64,000 bases of DNA, from the NCBI GenBank assembly GCA_965221575.1, contig CBDCSM010000011.1:558001-622000 (forward strand). The letters run 5' to 3'. Shown one piece after another: positions 35,635-44,301 of this stretch. A model generated the notes under the pieces. The model worked only from the letters and a program-made list of their open reading frames with translations. It was not told where the DNA came from and did no database searches. Numbering within the stretch: the stretch's first letter is position 1; every line of letters starts with the position of its first letter. The position numbers were made by a program, and so were the translations under genes. This DNA comes from JAPPHA01 sp965221575. Lineage in GTDB: Bacteria > Pseudomonadota > Alphaproteobacteria > Rhodobacterales > Rhodobacteraceae.

Positions 35635-36131
35635 CGCCGTGCACTCCAGGCAGGACGGTCCGATTCAATCGTAACATGCCACGGCGGTGAAGCCGTGCTT
35701 ACCCCGGAATCCGGGAAAACGGCGCAGACGGAGAAAGAGCGTGGAATCAGATGACTGCCACTGCAGACAGAGCGGCGTCACAATCATGGCGGCCTAATGA
35801 AATGACATTGGTCAATACAAGGCCTGGGACATTGCCTCTCCGCAGTTTCGGGGAAGCTCGATTCCCGGCGAAACCTCCAGGGGTCATGTCACGGCCCTTG
35901 GTACAAGGACTTGGCGCCCGGCCCGAACATCTTTGCCAGGAACCGGGTACCTAAGCTGTCATGGCGGAAAACGCGTGCCGATACCTGCTTTCGGTGCCGT
36001 GCACCCCGTTCCGCCTCTTCGGGAGGCAGTCCCGGCTTCGCCGAACCCCTTCCGATCCGACTACGCAAACGTGCTTTCGAGAATGCGCATCCTTGTTCAG
36101 GCAACCGGACGCTCGACGACAGGTTTTACGC
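35635..36131. other. Intergenic, nothing identified
   Basis: About 500 bases between the DruA-Rpn gene and the end of gltX. Small frames on both strands show no family features. It should contain the promoter of the DruA-Rpn gene and the terminator of gltX; I see no strong candidate for either. Confidence 0.4.
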
Positions 36132-37448
36132 TCAGCTTCCGGTCCTTTGCATCAAGGGCATGAGTTTCGCCATCTCCGGTCCGCGCGGACTTCCCGTCAA
36201 GGCCTTTCGCAGCGGAAGAAAAAGTGACCGGCCCCTTCGCCCCGTCTTTTCCTTGACCTGCCGGGTCCAGGACGCCCAGGCGTCTCCGTCCCACGGCCTC
36301 GGAGGCAACAATGCCATCGCTTCCTCTACGAATTCCGCATCTTCGGGATCAATCAAGGGTTCGGCACCGCTTATGCAAACATTCCACCAGTATCGAATGT
36401 CTGCCCTTGACGTGATGTTTTCGCGAATGGTTTCCCAAAATTCGGTCGCCATCTCTTGCGGGACACCTATCGACAGCAGGTCTTCCAGGACCGTTTCGGG
36501 CGGCATCGAGGCAAGGTGCCGGGCCGTCAGGGCCGTGGATTCCTTTTCGTCGAATCGCGCGGGCGCAGTGCCGAAATCGGAAAGATCGAATTCGGATGTG
36601 AGATCGTCCAGCGATTCCCTGATTTCGACTGCGCGTGATGTCCCGAGGCGCGCGAGTTGGCTGAGCAGGGCCATGGGCTCGATCCCGGCATCGCGTAAAT
36701 CCCTGACCGACAGGGACCCCGCGCGTTTCGCCAGCGCTTCGCCCTGGCTGCCCGTCAGGAGGGAATGATGAGCGAATTCCGGAACCTGTCCTCCGAGGGT
36801 CGAAAAGATCTGGATCTGTGTCGCCGTGTTCGTGACGTGATCAGCGCCCCTGACGACGTTCGTCACGCCGAAGTCGATATCATCACACACCGACGCCAGT
36901 GAATACAGGAACTGGCCATCGCCGCGGATCAGCACGGGATCGGAAACACTCGCCGCGTCGATCGACAACTCCCCAAGGATTCCGTCATTCCAGCTTGTCC
37001 GTTCTCGATCCAGGAGGAAACGCCAGTAGGACGGCCGCGAATCTCGCATGGCGGATCGTTCGGATTCGCTCATACGAAGAGCCGAACGATCATAGACTGG
37101 AGGAAGACCTGAACGGCGTTGCTTCTTCCGCTTCAGGTCGAGCTCCGAGCGCGACTCGAAACATTCATAGAGGCGTCCAGACGATCTGAGTTGTTCCTTG
37201 GCCTCCTCGTAACGATCCAATCGGTCAGACTGTCGTTCGAGCCGGTCCCACTGAAGGCCGAGCCACCCGAGATCCTGTTTGATCGCATCAACATATTCTT
37301 CCCGGGACCGTTCCCGATCGGTGTCGTCGATCCGGAGAATGAAATCCCCGCCTGATTTCCGGGCGACGAGATAGTTCAACAGGGCCGTTCTGAGATTCCC
37401 GACGTGAAGGAACCCGGTAGGAGACGGCGCAAAACGGCAAATGGTCAT
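36132..37448 (-). CDS. gltX: Glutamate--tRNA ligase
   Basis: 438 residues, at the short end for bacterial GluRS. The HIGH-like motif is in RFAPSPTGFLHVGNLRTALL, the tRNA/Glu-binding region in RIDDTDRERSREEY, and GLQWDRLERQSDR is the usual continuation. The KMSKS equivalent is degraded to EALAKRAGSLSV, still keeping the KR pair. LIRGDGQFLYSLASVCDDID and VVRGADHVTNTATQIQIF are typical of the catalytic core. It charges tRNA-Glu (or tRNA-Gln for later amidation) in the cytoplasm. Many alphaproteobacteria have two GluRS genes; this one may be the second type. It stands alone between mobile-element genes, which is odd for a housekeeping gene. Confidence 0.95.
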   Translation of the reverse strand: MTICRFAPSPTGFLHVGNLRTALLNYLVARKSGGDFILRIDDTDRERSREEYVDAIKQDLGWLGLQWDRLERQSDRLDRYEEAKEQLRSSGRLYECFESRSELDLKRKKQRRSGLPPVYDRSALRMSESERSAMRDSRPSYWRFLLDRERTSWNDGILGELSIDAASVSDPVLIRGDGQFLYSLASVCDDIDFGVTNVVRGADHVTNTATQIQIFSTLGGQVPEFAHHSLLTGSQGEALAKRAGSLSVRDLRDAGIEPMALLSQLARLGTSRAVEIRESLDDLTSEFDLSDFGTAPARFDEKESTALTARHLASMPPETVLEDLLSIGVPQEMATEFWETIRENITSRADIRYWWNVCISGAEPLIDPEDAEFVEEAMALLPPRPWDGDAWASWTRQVKEKTGRRGRSLFLPLRKALTGSPRGPEMAKLMPLMQRTGS

Positions 37449-37996
37449 ATGGTTCGTACTCCGGAGTCAACAGGGAGGAAGCGGTTTCAATTCGCTGCAC
37501 AAATGACCCGCGGCGAGAGACCTGACGAACAGCGAAGCGCCATGACATTGCCCTGACTTCCGCGTCTCCGGCAAGAACCTTTGAAAACGCCCACCCCGAT
37601 GGCTTGACCAGCGGCGCGCAGAGCAGAATGCGGGTTCCTCACGTGCAATCCCTGCATCAGCCTTCGGTTTTGCCTGTGCACCGTTTCGTCCCGATCCTGT
37701 TAGGTGGAAATCCGTGCAATCACGTGAATGAAGAAATTGTGCGATCTCCTTCCACAGGCGTTCAGGTGAATGTAACTGCTTGACCCTTCCTCGCGATTGG
37801 TGAAATTTCAACACGGCATCTGTCGATCTCGTCGAACGAGTGCGCCTGTGTCTTTGGTTCCCTGTCATGGGCCTTGCCCGAGGCCAAGAACTTTAGCGGT
37901 ATTCGACAGAAGCAGGCGGAAAACGGATGAACCTGACAGCCTGACCTCACCTGTTTTCTGTCCTCCCGGTTCAACCGCCGTCCGGCTCGCGCGGGT
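37449..37996. other. Upstream region of gltX, no gene
   Basis: About 550 bases between gltX and the broken Rpn gene. No ORF shows recognisable content. The gltX promoter should lie here but is not evident by eye. Confidence 0.4.
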
Positions 37997-38669
37997 TCAG
38001 TGCTGGCTGCTCGCGTTGAACATCGCTTCCAGGTTGTCGGCATCGAGAACACGGTCAAACCAGGCATCGAGTTCATCATGACCGGCCACGGCGATGCGGT
38101 CCCTGACCGTCCGTGACAACGGACCAAACCGTTGCTCCAAAATCCGCGTCAGGCCTTCTGCCTTGCCTTGCTCTAGGCCCTCGATCTTGCCTTGTTCCAG
38201 GCCCTCTGCCTTGCCTCGCTCGATCAATGCTTCCGCCATCGTGCCCATCAGGCCCTCCATTTCGTCGACACATGCCGCGCGCAGGTTCGCCCGCAGCGCG
38301 TCCATGTCAGCATCGGGATAGGTCAGCAGGATATACTCGAAGACCTGCTTCTGCAAAGGTTCATTGCCGGCCAGATCCTCGGCCATCATCGCGACAAATT
38401 CGACCGCACGGCGCGTGAGCGCGATCAGGCCGGCCCTGAGCGCAGCGTCGCGAGACAGGTCCTCGGTCGGCAGCGCGGTGAGCACACGCAGGATGAACCG
38501 TTCGCCCGGCAGGAAAACCAGTTCCGGATCGTCGGTCGCGATCATTTCGCCCAACCCCTCCGCAACCGACCAGCCAGCCTTGCCGTGATAGAAAAGCACC
38601 GGCACAATCGGGGGAAGGGCCCGGAGGCGCTCCGCCTTGCCCTGCGCGTAGCGCGTCCAGATCCGTATC
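37997..38669 (-). pseudogene. Rpn-family nuclease gene, C-terminal part (split by the RIT element)
   Basis: The minus strand reads IRIWTRYAQGKAERLRALPP, IVPVLFYHGKAGW, EFVAMMAEDLAG, the repeats EQGKIEGLEQGKAEGL, and FGPLSRTVRDRI to a natural end. This is the C-terminal two thirds of a PD-(D/E)XK Rpn (recombination-promoting nuclease/transposase-31) protein. Its 5' end meets the left end of the RIT element at the GATACG repeat (38664-38669). The missing N-terminal part is at 43562-43950. Joining the two with one copy of GATACG gives an open frame of 351 codons. As it stands, neither half is likely to be functional. Confidence 0.88.
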
Positions 38670-38695
38670 TTATCGGTATGTTTTGCTTATCGGAA
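38664..38695 (+). repeat. RIT left terminal inverted repeat
   Basis: Begins CGTATCTTATCGG and ends TTTTGCTTATCGGAA. Within it TTATCGG occurs twice, 10 bp apart, as direct half-sites that recombinases could bind. It matches the reverse complement of 43510-43541 except for T versus A at position 14. The first six bases are the host-shared CGTATC. Confidence 0.92.
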
Positions 38696-38736
38696 CGTTT
38701 GGGTGCCGGTAGTTGACAATCCCTGCCTGGATCAAG

Positions 38737-39744
38737 TTACGACGATGACGCTTTGATCTTTGCGAGCGCGGCCAAAAGCTCGTCCTCCACACCTTCAAAA
38801 CTTCCTGCGGATATCTCGGGATGCTTCTGTCTCGACTGGATCTTGAGCTTCTCGGCCGGATCGAGCCGCAAGTATATCTCGGTAGTTTTCTGATCCGCGT
38901 GGCCGAGCCAGGTGCTGACCTGACGAATGTCGTTGGTCGCCTCGAGAATGCGAAAGGCGCAGGCGTGTCGTAGCGTATGGAGAGCCACGGTCTTTTTTGC
39001 GATGGAAGGAACAACCGTCGCGGCCGTGGCGACATGAACTTCAACGCGCTTGGCGAAGCCCCGTGTAGTCATGCCTTTCCTGGAGGAACTGAGAAACAGG
39101 TGCTGGTCGGGTCCGTCCGGACGCACACCTATCCAGTTGTGCAGTGCTGCACTGGTGGCCTTCCACAGCGGCAGAACGCGGCGGCGACGGCCCTTGCCCA
39201 TGACCCTGACCTGGTCGAGCTCGGGCTGGTTGAGACTGGCAAGGTGGAGGTTGACCAGTTCCGAGATCCGCAGTCCTGCGTCGTAGGCGAGATACAGCAT
39301 CGCGTGATCGCGTATTCCAGTCCGGGTTGCCCTGTTCGGGGCATCCAGGATGGCGTTGACCTCGTCGGAGGTCAGATAGTCGAGCGTTGCCTGATCGGCC
39401 TTCTTGGAGGGGATGGCGCTGACCCGGGCAGCATGATCGACGTACTGCGGATATTCGAACTCGAGGTAGAGGAAAAATGCCTTGATCGCGGCCAGCCGCA
39501 GATTGCGCGTGGCGACGCTATTGTTTCGGACAGTTTCGAGGTGTTCGAGGAAGGTGAGCAGGGTGCCGGTGTCGAGGTTTGCGATTGTCAGCTTGCTGGG
39601 CCGGGTGCCGTGATGCCGGGCCGCGAAGACCACGAGCAATTCGAGGGTCAAAGTATAGGCCCTGACGGTATGCTTGCTGGTACCAATCACGTGCGGCAGG
39701 TATTGGTGCAGGTATGTTGTGAGCGGTTTTGCAAGATCAGTCAT
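38737..39744 (-). CDS. RIT tyrosine recombinase, third gene
   Basis: 335 residues with an N-terminal SAM-like core-binding domain (LTTYLHQYLPHVIGTSKHTV) and a C-terminal catalytic domain. Catalytic residues: Arg in LAYDAGLRISELVNLHL, Lys region in VMGKGRRRRVLPLWK, HxxR in ALHTLRHACAFRIL, the LGHADQKTTE box and Tyr in EIYLRLDPAEKLKI. The tail of about 45 residues after the Tyr is typical of this member of the trio. It starts 8 bp inside the end of the second recombinase gene. In RIT elements the three enzymes are thought to act together, though their separate roles are unknown. Confidence 0.93.
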   Translation of the reverse strand: MTDLAKPLTTYLHQYLPHVIGTSKHTVRAYTLTLELLVVFAARHHGTRPSKLTIANLDTGTLLTFLEHLETVRNNSVATRNLRLAAIKAFFLYLEFEYPQYVDHAARVSAIPSKKADQATLDYLTSDEVNAILDAPNRATRTGIRDHAMLYLAYDAGLRISELVNLHLASLNQPELDQVRVMGKGRRRRVLPLWKATSAALHNWIGVRPDGPDQHLFLSSSRKGMTTRGFAKRVEVHVATAATVVPSIAKKTVALHTLRHACAFRILEATNDIRQVSTWLGHADQKTTEIYLRLDPAEKLKIQSRQKHPEISAGSFEGVEDELLAALAKIKASSS

Positions 39745-40660
39745 TGTCTTTCCCCTGCAGATGCAAGGCTTCGGTCGCAGCCGATATCCGCTTGAGCAGG
39801 ACTGGCGTTGCCTCCAAATACCAATAGGTGTGGGCTATCACACTGTGACCCATGTACGTCGACAGCGCCAACATGTGGCGGTTGATGTCGCGCCGGTTGC
39901 CGGACGTGACGTTCTCAAGAGACCTTGACGCGAAGCTGTGGCGCAGGCTGTGCAAGTGGGGGCCGGGTGTGCCCGGTTCGCCACGCAGTCCCAGGCCGCG
40001 GACCAGCTTGATGAAGATCTTGGTCAGATAATCCGGACTGACGGCATGCCCCGATGGCATGATGAAGAGCGGATCGTCCGGTTTGCCGGGGCCACGTATC
40101 CGGAGCCAGGCATCGAACGCACGCGTCACTGACGGATGCAAGGGAAGCAGTCGTGACTTGCCGAACTTTGCATTGCGCACCTCGATGCCATCCCTGGTCA
40201 GATCCCTGAGCCTCAGGCCGGTTGCTTCCGATCGCCGCATGCCTGTCGCTGCGAGAAGGCCGATGATGGTGTGGAACACATGCGGGGTGATCGAGCCTGT
40301 GGGAGGAAGTTCCAGCGCCGCGTTCATGATCAGCTTGACCTGGTCCGTCGACAGAATGTGCGGCAGTGGCCGGTGTCTGGATCTTCGACCCAAGGCATGT
40401 CGGTGAGGAACTTCGTGGCGCGGATCCTCGGCATGCAGATACATGGCAAAGCTGCGTACCAAATGGAACTTGACAATCCGCTGATTTGGCGTCGATGCCT
40501 GTGACGCCCAGTCCAGGGCTGTCGCGATCCGAACGAACCGGTCGCCCTGTGCGTCGGCGTGGGCGGCAAAGCTGCCAAGGACACGTGCCTGCCAAACAAA
40601 GGAATAGCCCATCGCCTGCTTCACGGCCACATAGGATGCTGCCTGTTCGGACAGGATCAT
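39737..40660 (-). CDS. RIT tyrosine recombinase, second gene
   Basis: 307 residues. Catalytic residues: Arg in LAATGMRRSEATGLRLRDL, Lys region RNAKFGKSRLLPLHPS, HxxR in LHSLRHSFASRSLE, and YMGHSVIAHTYWYLEATPVL with the nucleophile Tyr. A small insertion (ENVTSGNRRDINRHML) precedes the final helix. Its ATG overlaps the first recombinase stop as ATGA, and its 3' end overlaps the third gene by 8 bp, so the three are translated as one unit. The frame is intact. Confidence 0.93.
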   Translation of the reverse strand: MILSEQAASYVAVKQAMGYSFVWQARVLGSFAAHADAQGDRFVRIATALDWASQASTPNQRIVKFHLVRSFAMYLHAEDPRHEVPHRHALGRRSRHRPLPHILSTDQVKLIMNAALELPPTGSITPHVFHTIIGLLAATGMRRSEATGLRLRDLTRDGIEVRNAKFGKSRLLPLHPSVTRAFDAWLRIRGPGKPDDPLFIMPSGHAVSPDYLTKIFIKLVRGLGLRGEPGTPGPHLHSLRHSFASRSLENVTSGNRRDINRHMLALSTYMGHSVIAHTYWYLEATPVLLKRISAATEALHLQGKDND

Positions 40661-42213
40661 GGTTCATCCCCCGGCCATGGTTGAGCCACTTCCAGCAGCA
40701 TTCGCGTGTCGACCCGTGCATAAAGGGTCGTCGTCTCGATCGATTCGTGACGCAAAATCGTGGCCACGGTTTCGAGCGAAGCGCCACCGCGCAGCAGGTT
40801 CGTGGCGCGCGAATGCCGGAACAGATGTGCGGCAGGCAGGCCCTCGCCATCGATCCCGGCCCGTTCCTTGGCGCGCCGGACAATCTCCGAGACGATTCTC
40901 CCGGAGGACAACACACGATGTGGAGCACACGACCCCAGGAAGACGAAGTCGCTGTCGACGCGGGGCCGGCCATGAAGAATGTAAATCTTCAGAGCATCGC
41001 CGCAATCCTGGGGCAATGGCATGGCTTCGCTTCTGCGTGACTTGCCGCTCACCCGAATACGCGCCTGTTCCCAGTCAATGTCTTTCAGTCGGAGCGCCGG
41101 GATGTCGCCGGCCCGCAGCGCAAGCCGGGCCAGAAGCAGCATGATCGCGCGATCACGCATGCCGATCGACGTGGCCGTGTCGCAACTCGCGATCAGTGCC
41201 TCGACTTCGGAGTCGGTCACGTACCGTGGAAGGTCGGCTTGCGGTTCGATCCTGACGCTTGGGACGGCGGCAACGAGCGCCGGGTTGCAGAATCCGTTGG
41301 CGCCAAGATACCGCAGATAGCCACGCAGAACGGTAGCCATGCCCGCAAGTTGGCAGGATGATCTGGTCTGCGCCCAGCTGATGAAAGCTGCCCGAATGGT
41401 GCTCACGTCATATGACGCCGGATCGTTGCCCAGATCCGGCAGCACGTTCCGGTTCAAATGCCATTCATGGATGCAGATGGTTCTTTCGCGCGCCCCGCGA
41501 TGGCGGTGCATCCAGTCCAGGTAACCATCGACGAAGACGTTGCGCGCTGCAGGGGGGGCCTCTGTCCGCCAGGGTTCTATCACTCCCGTGCAGGCGAGAA
41601 AGTCGGCGAACCGTTCGATCGAGATGCGTACACCGGATGATCCCGTGAACCGGCTGGGAGGTCGGAAGAAGTGCGGACAGGAACAGGTACACTCGTGCTC
41701 GAGAAACCTCCGGATCACGCTATCGTCGATCTGATCGAGTACAAGGTCCGAACGGTAGAGCCAGACGACAAAATGGCGACATGCCGTCGAACGGTTTTGC
41801 ATCGTGCAATCACTGTAACCTTGGCCGGACAGGTCGCTGATGAACGCGTCCACATGCTTTCCGCCCTCGACGATCAGGGACGGCAGTTCCGTCTGGCCGG
41901 TGTCCAGGAGCCAGGTGAGAAACCTGTTTGCCCGCTCTCGCATGTGGCGCAACGAAGGGGATTGAAATCTCCCAGGACAGGTGCAGTCGTGCGACAGGAA
42001 ACCGGCAATCCCGCGGATGTCGAATGCCGCGATTTCGATACCGCTGACAGCAAGCCAGGTGACAATGTGTCGTGCCGTGCACACCAGGTTGGCGATCCGG
42101 CCAGGCCCCAAACCGTGTTGTTCCAGCCAGGACTGGTAGCCGGGAATGATCTCCTTCAACCGATCCTGGAGGTCAGGGAATGAAGTCCTCTCGCCAAACG
42201 GAAAATTCATGAC
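40657..42213 (-). CDS. RIT tyrosine recombinase, first gene (long, Cys/His-rich N-terminal part)
   Basis: 518 residues from ATG 42213, with GGGAGACCGG in front; an upstream GTG (42237) is weaker. It is longer than its partners. The N-terminal half contains two related motifs, FLSHDCTCPG and FLEHECTCSCPHFFRPPS, which could bind metal. The C-terminal catalytic domain has Arg in LLARLALRAGDIPALRL, Lys in RVSGKSRRSEAMPLP, HxxR in HLFRHSRATNLL, and Tyr in ESIETTTLYARVD. As the first of the trio it would be translated first, with coupling downstream. The metal-binding idea is inference. Confidence 0.92.
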   Translation of the reverse strand, partial: VMNFPFGERTSFPDLQDRLKEIIPGYQSWLEQHGLGPGRIANLVCTARHIVTWLAVSGIEIAAFDIRGIAGFLSHDCTCPGRFQSPSLRHMRERANRFLTWLLDTGQTELPSLIVEGGKHVDAFISDLSGQGYSDCTMQNRSTACRHFVVWLYRSDLVLDQIDDSVIRRFLEHECTCSCPHFFRPPSRFTGSSGVRISIERFADFLACTGVIEPWRTEAPPAARNVFVDGYLDWMHRHRGARERTICIHEWHLNRNVLPDLGNDPASYDVSTIRAAFISWAQTRSSCQLAGMATVLRGYLRYLGANGFCNPALVAAVPSVRIEPQADLPRYVTDSEVEALIASCDTATSIGMRDRAIMLLLARLALRAGDIPALRLKDIDWEQARIRVSGKSRRSEAMPLPQDCGDALKIYILHGRPRVDSDFVFLGSCAPHRVLSSGRIVSEIVRRAKERAGIDGEGLPAAHLFRHSRATNLLRGGASLETVATILRHESIETTTLYARVDTRMLLEVAQPWPGDEP

Positions 42214-42383
42214 CCGGTCTCCCGGGTGGTCGGGCACGCGGAAACCGGATCATCTCGCGGCGCGTTAGATACGCCCGTCCCCCGGCGGCGAGACCCCGCG
42301 AGACCGTCGCCAGTTCACCGTTCGGGCATGACGAAACTGACAGCGGACCGCTGACCGTCAATCGCTCATGTGGCGCGATCAGG

Positions 42384-43064
42384 TCATGGCATCTGACAGC
42401 CGCCTTCGTTTGTTCCTCCATGCTGCCTCTCTCGGTCTGATCCTTGCAAAACCTGGTCAACCACAGAAAAAGAAGGGGTTCGATGGAGATGTTCTGCGCG
42501 ACCACAACCAATCACGGATTTTGTGTCCGGAAGCCAATCCGGACACAATTTACGGAGTGATCTCAGCAGCCGATCGCGACAGGTCGGGCACGCCATCTGA
42601 TCGATTGTCGAAGCTGGCAGGCAGTCGGACACGGATTTGAGAATGGTCCAAACCTCTTCCCAGACCCGGGGCGGCTGGGCAATCTCGCGCCAGACGCTTT
42701 GCCAACGTCGCAAGGTGCTCCGCGGGACCCCGAACTCATGGGCAAGCGTCAAAAGCGCCTTCTTGCCACTTTTGAGCGCCTCCGACGCCGAGAGTCGGAA
42801 CCAGGCGACGTATTGTCCACGATCCGGAAACCGAAGTGACGGTGGCAGGGTCCGCCCGCGACAACTGCGACAGCACAGGCTGGTGCGCTTCCAGGTCTGA
42901 CCGGCAAGTTCCGGTGGCAGACCACGCGGCTTGCGCGGGTAATCTCCGCGATCCAGTGGGCCGCCGCAATGCGGACAGCCCGCCTCCTGTGTCAGCCTGA
43001 CAAGGTATTCATCGATCTGGCAAACGAAATTCCAGACCGCGACAGGGCAATAGTTATCTGATAA
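42384..43064 (-). CDS. Zinc-ribbon/HTH protein of the RIT element, unusual or missing start codon
   Basis: An open minus frame reads NYCPVAVWNFVCQIDEYLVR, EAGCPHCGGPLDRGDYPRKP, SLCCRSCRGRTLPPSLRFPD, GQYVAWFRLSASEALKSGKK, HEFGVPRSTLRRWQSVWREI, and ends at 42384. CPHCGG and CCRSC form a zinc ribbon, and the later part looks like a helix-turn-helix. Similar proteins accompany recombinase/transposase units in related bacteria. No ATG, GTG or TTG precedes the Cys motifs in frame; an ATT follows AGAAGGA at a good distance (about 43064), and a TGA closes the frame about 30 bases further upstream. Either a rare start is used or the 5' end has been altered. Confidence 0.6.
   Translation of the reverse strand, partial: LSDNYCPVAVWNFVCQIDEYLVRLTQEAGCPHCGGPLDRGDYPRKPRGLPPELAGQTWKRTSLCCRSCRGRTLPPSLRFPDRGQYVAWFRLSASEALKSGKKALLTLAHEFGVPRSTLRRWQSVWREIAQPPRVWEEVWTILKSVSDCLPASTIDQMACPTCRDRLLRSLRKLCPDWLPDTKSVIGCGRAEHLHRTPSFSVVDQVLQGSDRERQHGGTNEGGCQMP
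42521..42548. repeat. 11-bp perfect inverted repeat
   Basis: TTGTGTCCGGA, a 6-base loop, and TCCGGACACAA. It lies within the last codons of the zinc-ribbon ORF, about 300 bases before the first recombinase gene. It has no T-run on the minus side, so an operator is as likely as a terminator. Confidence 0.75.
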
Positions 43065-43535
43065 AATGGCAAACGTCCTTCTGTAGGGGTGGTAACTTCA
43101 GAAAGACAAGTTCCCGGCCGGTTTGCAATCCGGCCGGGGGCAATCATGTCATCTTGACTTGTTGTAATCGGGACCCTGTTCCGGGGTCAATTGATGCGCA
43201 CGGAGACCGCGGGTCTGACAATTTGGCGAGCCCGACGGGACTGTTGTCACCACGGATCCGTGGCCGGAAATGGTTCTGACAATAATATTCCTTCTGGCTC
43301 CCAAAACTCGGCAAGGAGCAACTCCGAGACTCTCTTGAAGGGGTCGGAATGCAGGATTGCCGACAGAATCGACCCGCAAATGCAGTTCTATTGCCTGCTG
43401 CATGGTCAAAACCGTCAGAATGTCAGGTCATCGGCCTGATGCGAGGTAAGACGTTATCTGAATCGTTCCTGGGTAACCAATTGAAAAAACGTGAGATACC
43501 GCAGATAGATTCCGATAAGCAAAACATTCCGATAA
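43065..43535. other. Right non-coding end of the RIT element
   Basis: No gene is recognised between the zinc-ribbon ORF and the right inverted repeat. A strong hairpin (CCCGGCCGG, 8-base loop, CCGGCCGGG at 43113-43138) lies just upstream of that ORF and could be part of its leader. The remainder probably carries the element promoter. Confidence 0.45.
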
Positions 43536-43541
43536 GATACG
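43510..43541 (-). repeat. RIT right terminal inverted repeat
   Basis: The reverse complement begins CGTATCTTATCGG and ends TTTTGCTTATCGGAA, matching the left repeat at 31 of 32 positions. Outside it lie 20 further bases and then the host-shared CGTATC. Confidence 0.92.
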
Positions 43542-43567
43542 CTATCAGAACATTCTGATAGCGTATC
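43536..43567. repeat. 13-bp perfect inverted repeat at the RIT right junction
   Basis: GATACGCTATCAG, AACATT, CTGATAGCGTATC. The left arm starts inside the right terminal repeat, and the right arm ends with the host-shared CGTATC. No counterpart exists at the left end. Confidence 0.9.
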
Positions 43568-43950
43568 ATGTAGTTGGCCAGTTGCAATGGTACGCCGGGA
43601 TCGGCATGACTCTTGTGCTCGGCAAGCACATACACGAACGCCGGCCCACCAGAGGCAAGCTCGACCTCGAACAGCATGTCGGACTGGCTCCCACGCAACG
43701 CCTCGTCCACGAAGCTGCCATCCAGCGGCACGGGCATCGCATCCGCCAAAAGCCCCGTGATCCGGTTGGGCAGGTGATCGCGGATCAGGGCCGCGGCACG
43801 TCCCGGGTCGGAGACAAGTGCCCGGAACAGACTGTCATGAGGGGTGGCAGGAACGGAGCGGGTTCCGCTCTTTCCCCCGCGTGCATTCTTTCCGCCTGCC
43901 AGGCCGGGTGGTCCGGCCGCTTCCCGTTTGTCGAATTCGTTCTCGGTCAT
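43562..43950 (-). pseudogene. Rpn-family nuclease gene, N-terminal part (split by the RIT element)
   Basis: From ATG 43950 (MTENEFDKREAAGPPGLAGG) the frame has PHDSLFRALVSDPGRAAALI, SQSDMLFEVELASG (PD-(D/E)XK core Asp) and FVYVLAEHKSHADPGVPLQL (ExK core), then LANYM, where the host sequence ends at GATACG. The catalytic core of the nuclease is thus in this half. The frame then reads into the RIT end and stops at 43423. The rest of the gene is at 37997-38669. The preceding in-frame start at 44010 is less likely. Confidence 0.85.
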
Positions 43951-44301
43951 GGGGGCGGCGTTAACAGCGGGGCCTTGCGGCGTCCAGAGGGGTCCGCTGG
44001 CCGCCGACATTGCAGGATGAAGCTGTTTCGGGCCATTTCGCGTGGCGTGACAATCGTTTTAGTTTGGCCGGGAGCGAACATGTTGGCGGCGGGCCAGACG
44101 TGGAGCCATCGGAGAAATCGGTGCCAAAATTATGCAAACGCTTGACCAGAACACGATCGGCCAGAACGCTACCAGCGTATGACGGGACGAGCAGTTACCG
44201 GTGAATTTTCCTTACGCATCACCGTTGTGAAGCCGAGAATTCGGGAAGGGCCTTCCTCGCCGCCCAACGTCCCGGGCCGGGCGACGGGATTAGCCCGGAA
44301 C
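43951..44301. other. Intergenic, nothing identified
   Basis: About 350 bases between the start of the Rpn gene and the end of nadE. The Rpn promoter should lie here. No repeat or RNA gene is seen. Confidence 0.4.

Larger units (their letters stand above)
38664..43567. mobile_element. RIT (recombinase-in-trio) element inserted in an Rpn gene
   Basis: Three tyrosine-recombinase genes on the minus strand overlap head to tail (ATGA overlap, then 8 bp), the hallmark of RIT elements. They are flanked by 32-bp terminal inverted repeats identical at 31 of 32 positions. A zinc-ribbon/HTH ORF lies upstream. The interrupted gene is an Rpn-family nuclease, and the 6-bp GATACG occurs at both host junctions (38664-38669 and 43562-43567), so the insertion can be undone on paper to a 351-codon frame. 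The right side has 20 extra bases between the inverted repeat and the host repeat. All three recombinases keep their R, HxxR and Tyr residues, so the element may be active. Confidence 0.92.

Noticed and set aside
36132..37448. Degraded GluRS pseudogene because of the weak KMSKS motif
   Set aside because: The KR pair and all other catalytic segments are intact and the frame is full length; short alphaproteobacterial GluRS proteins vary here.
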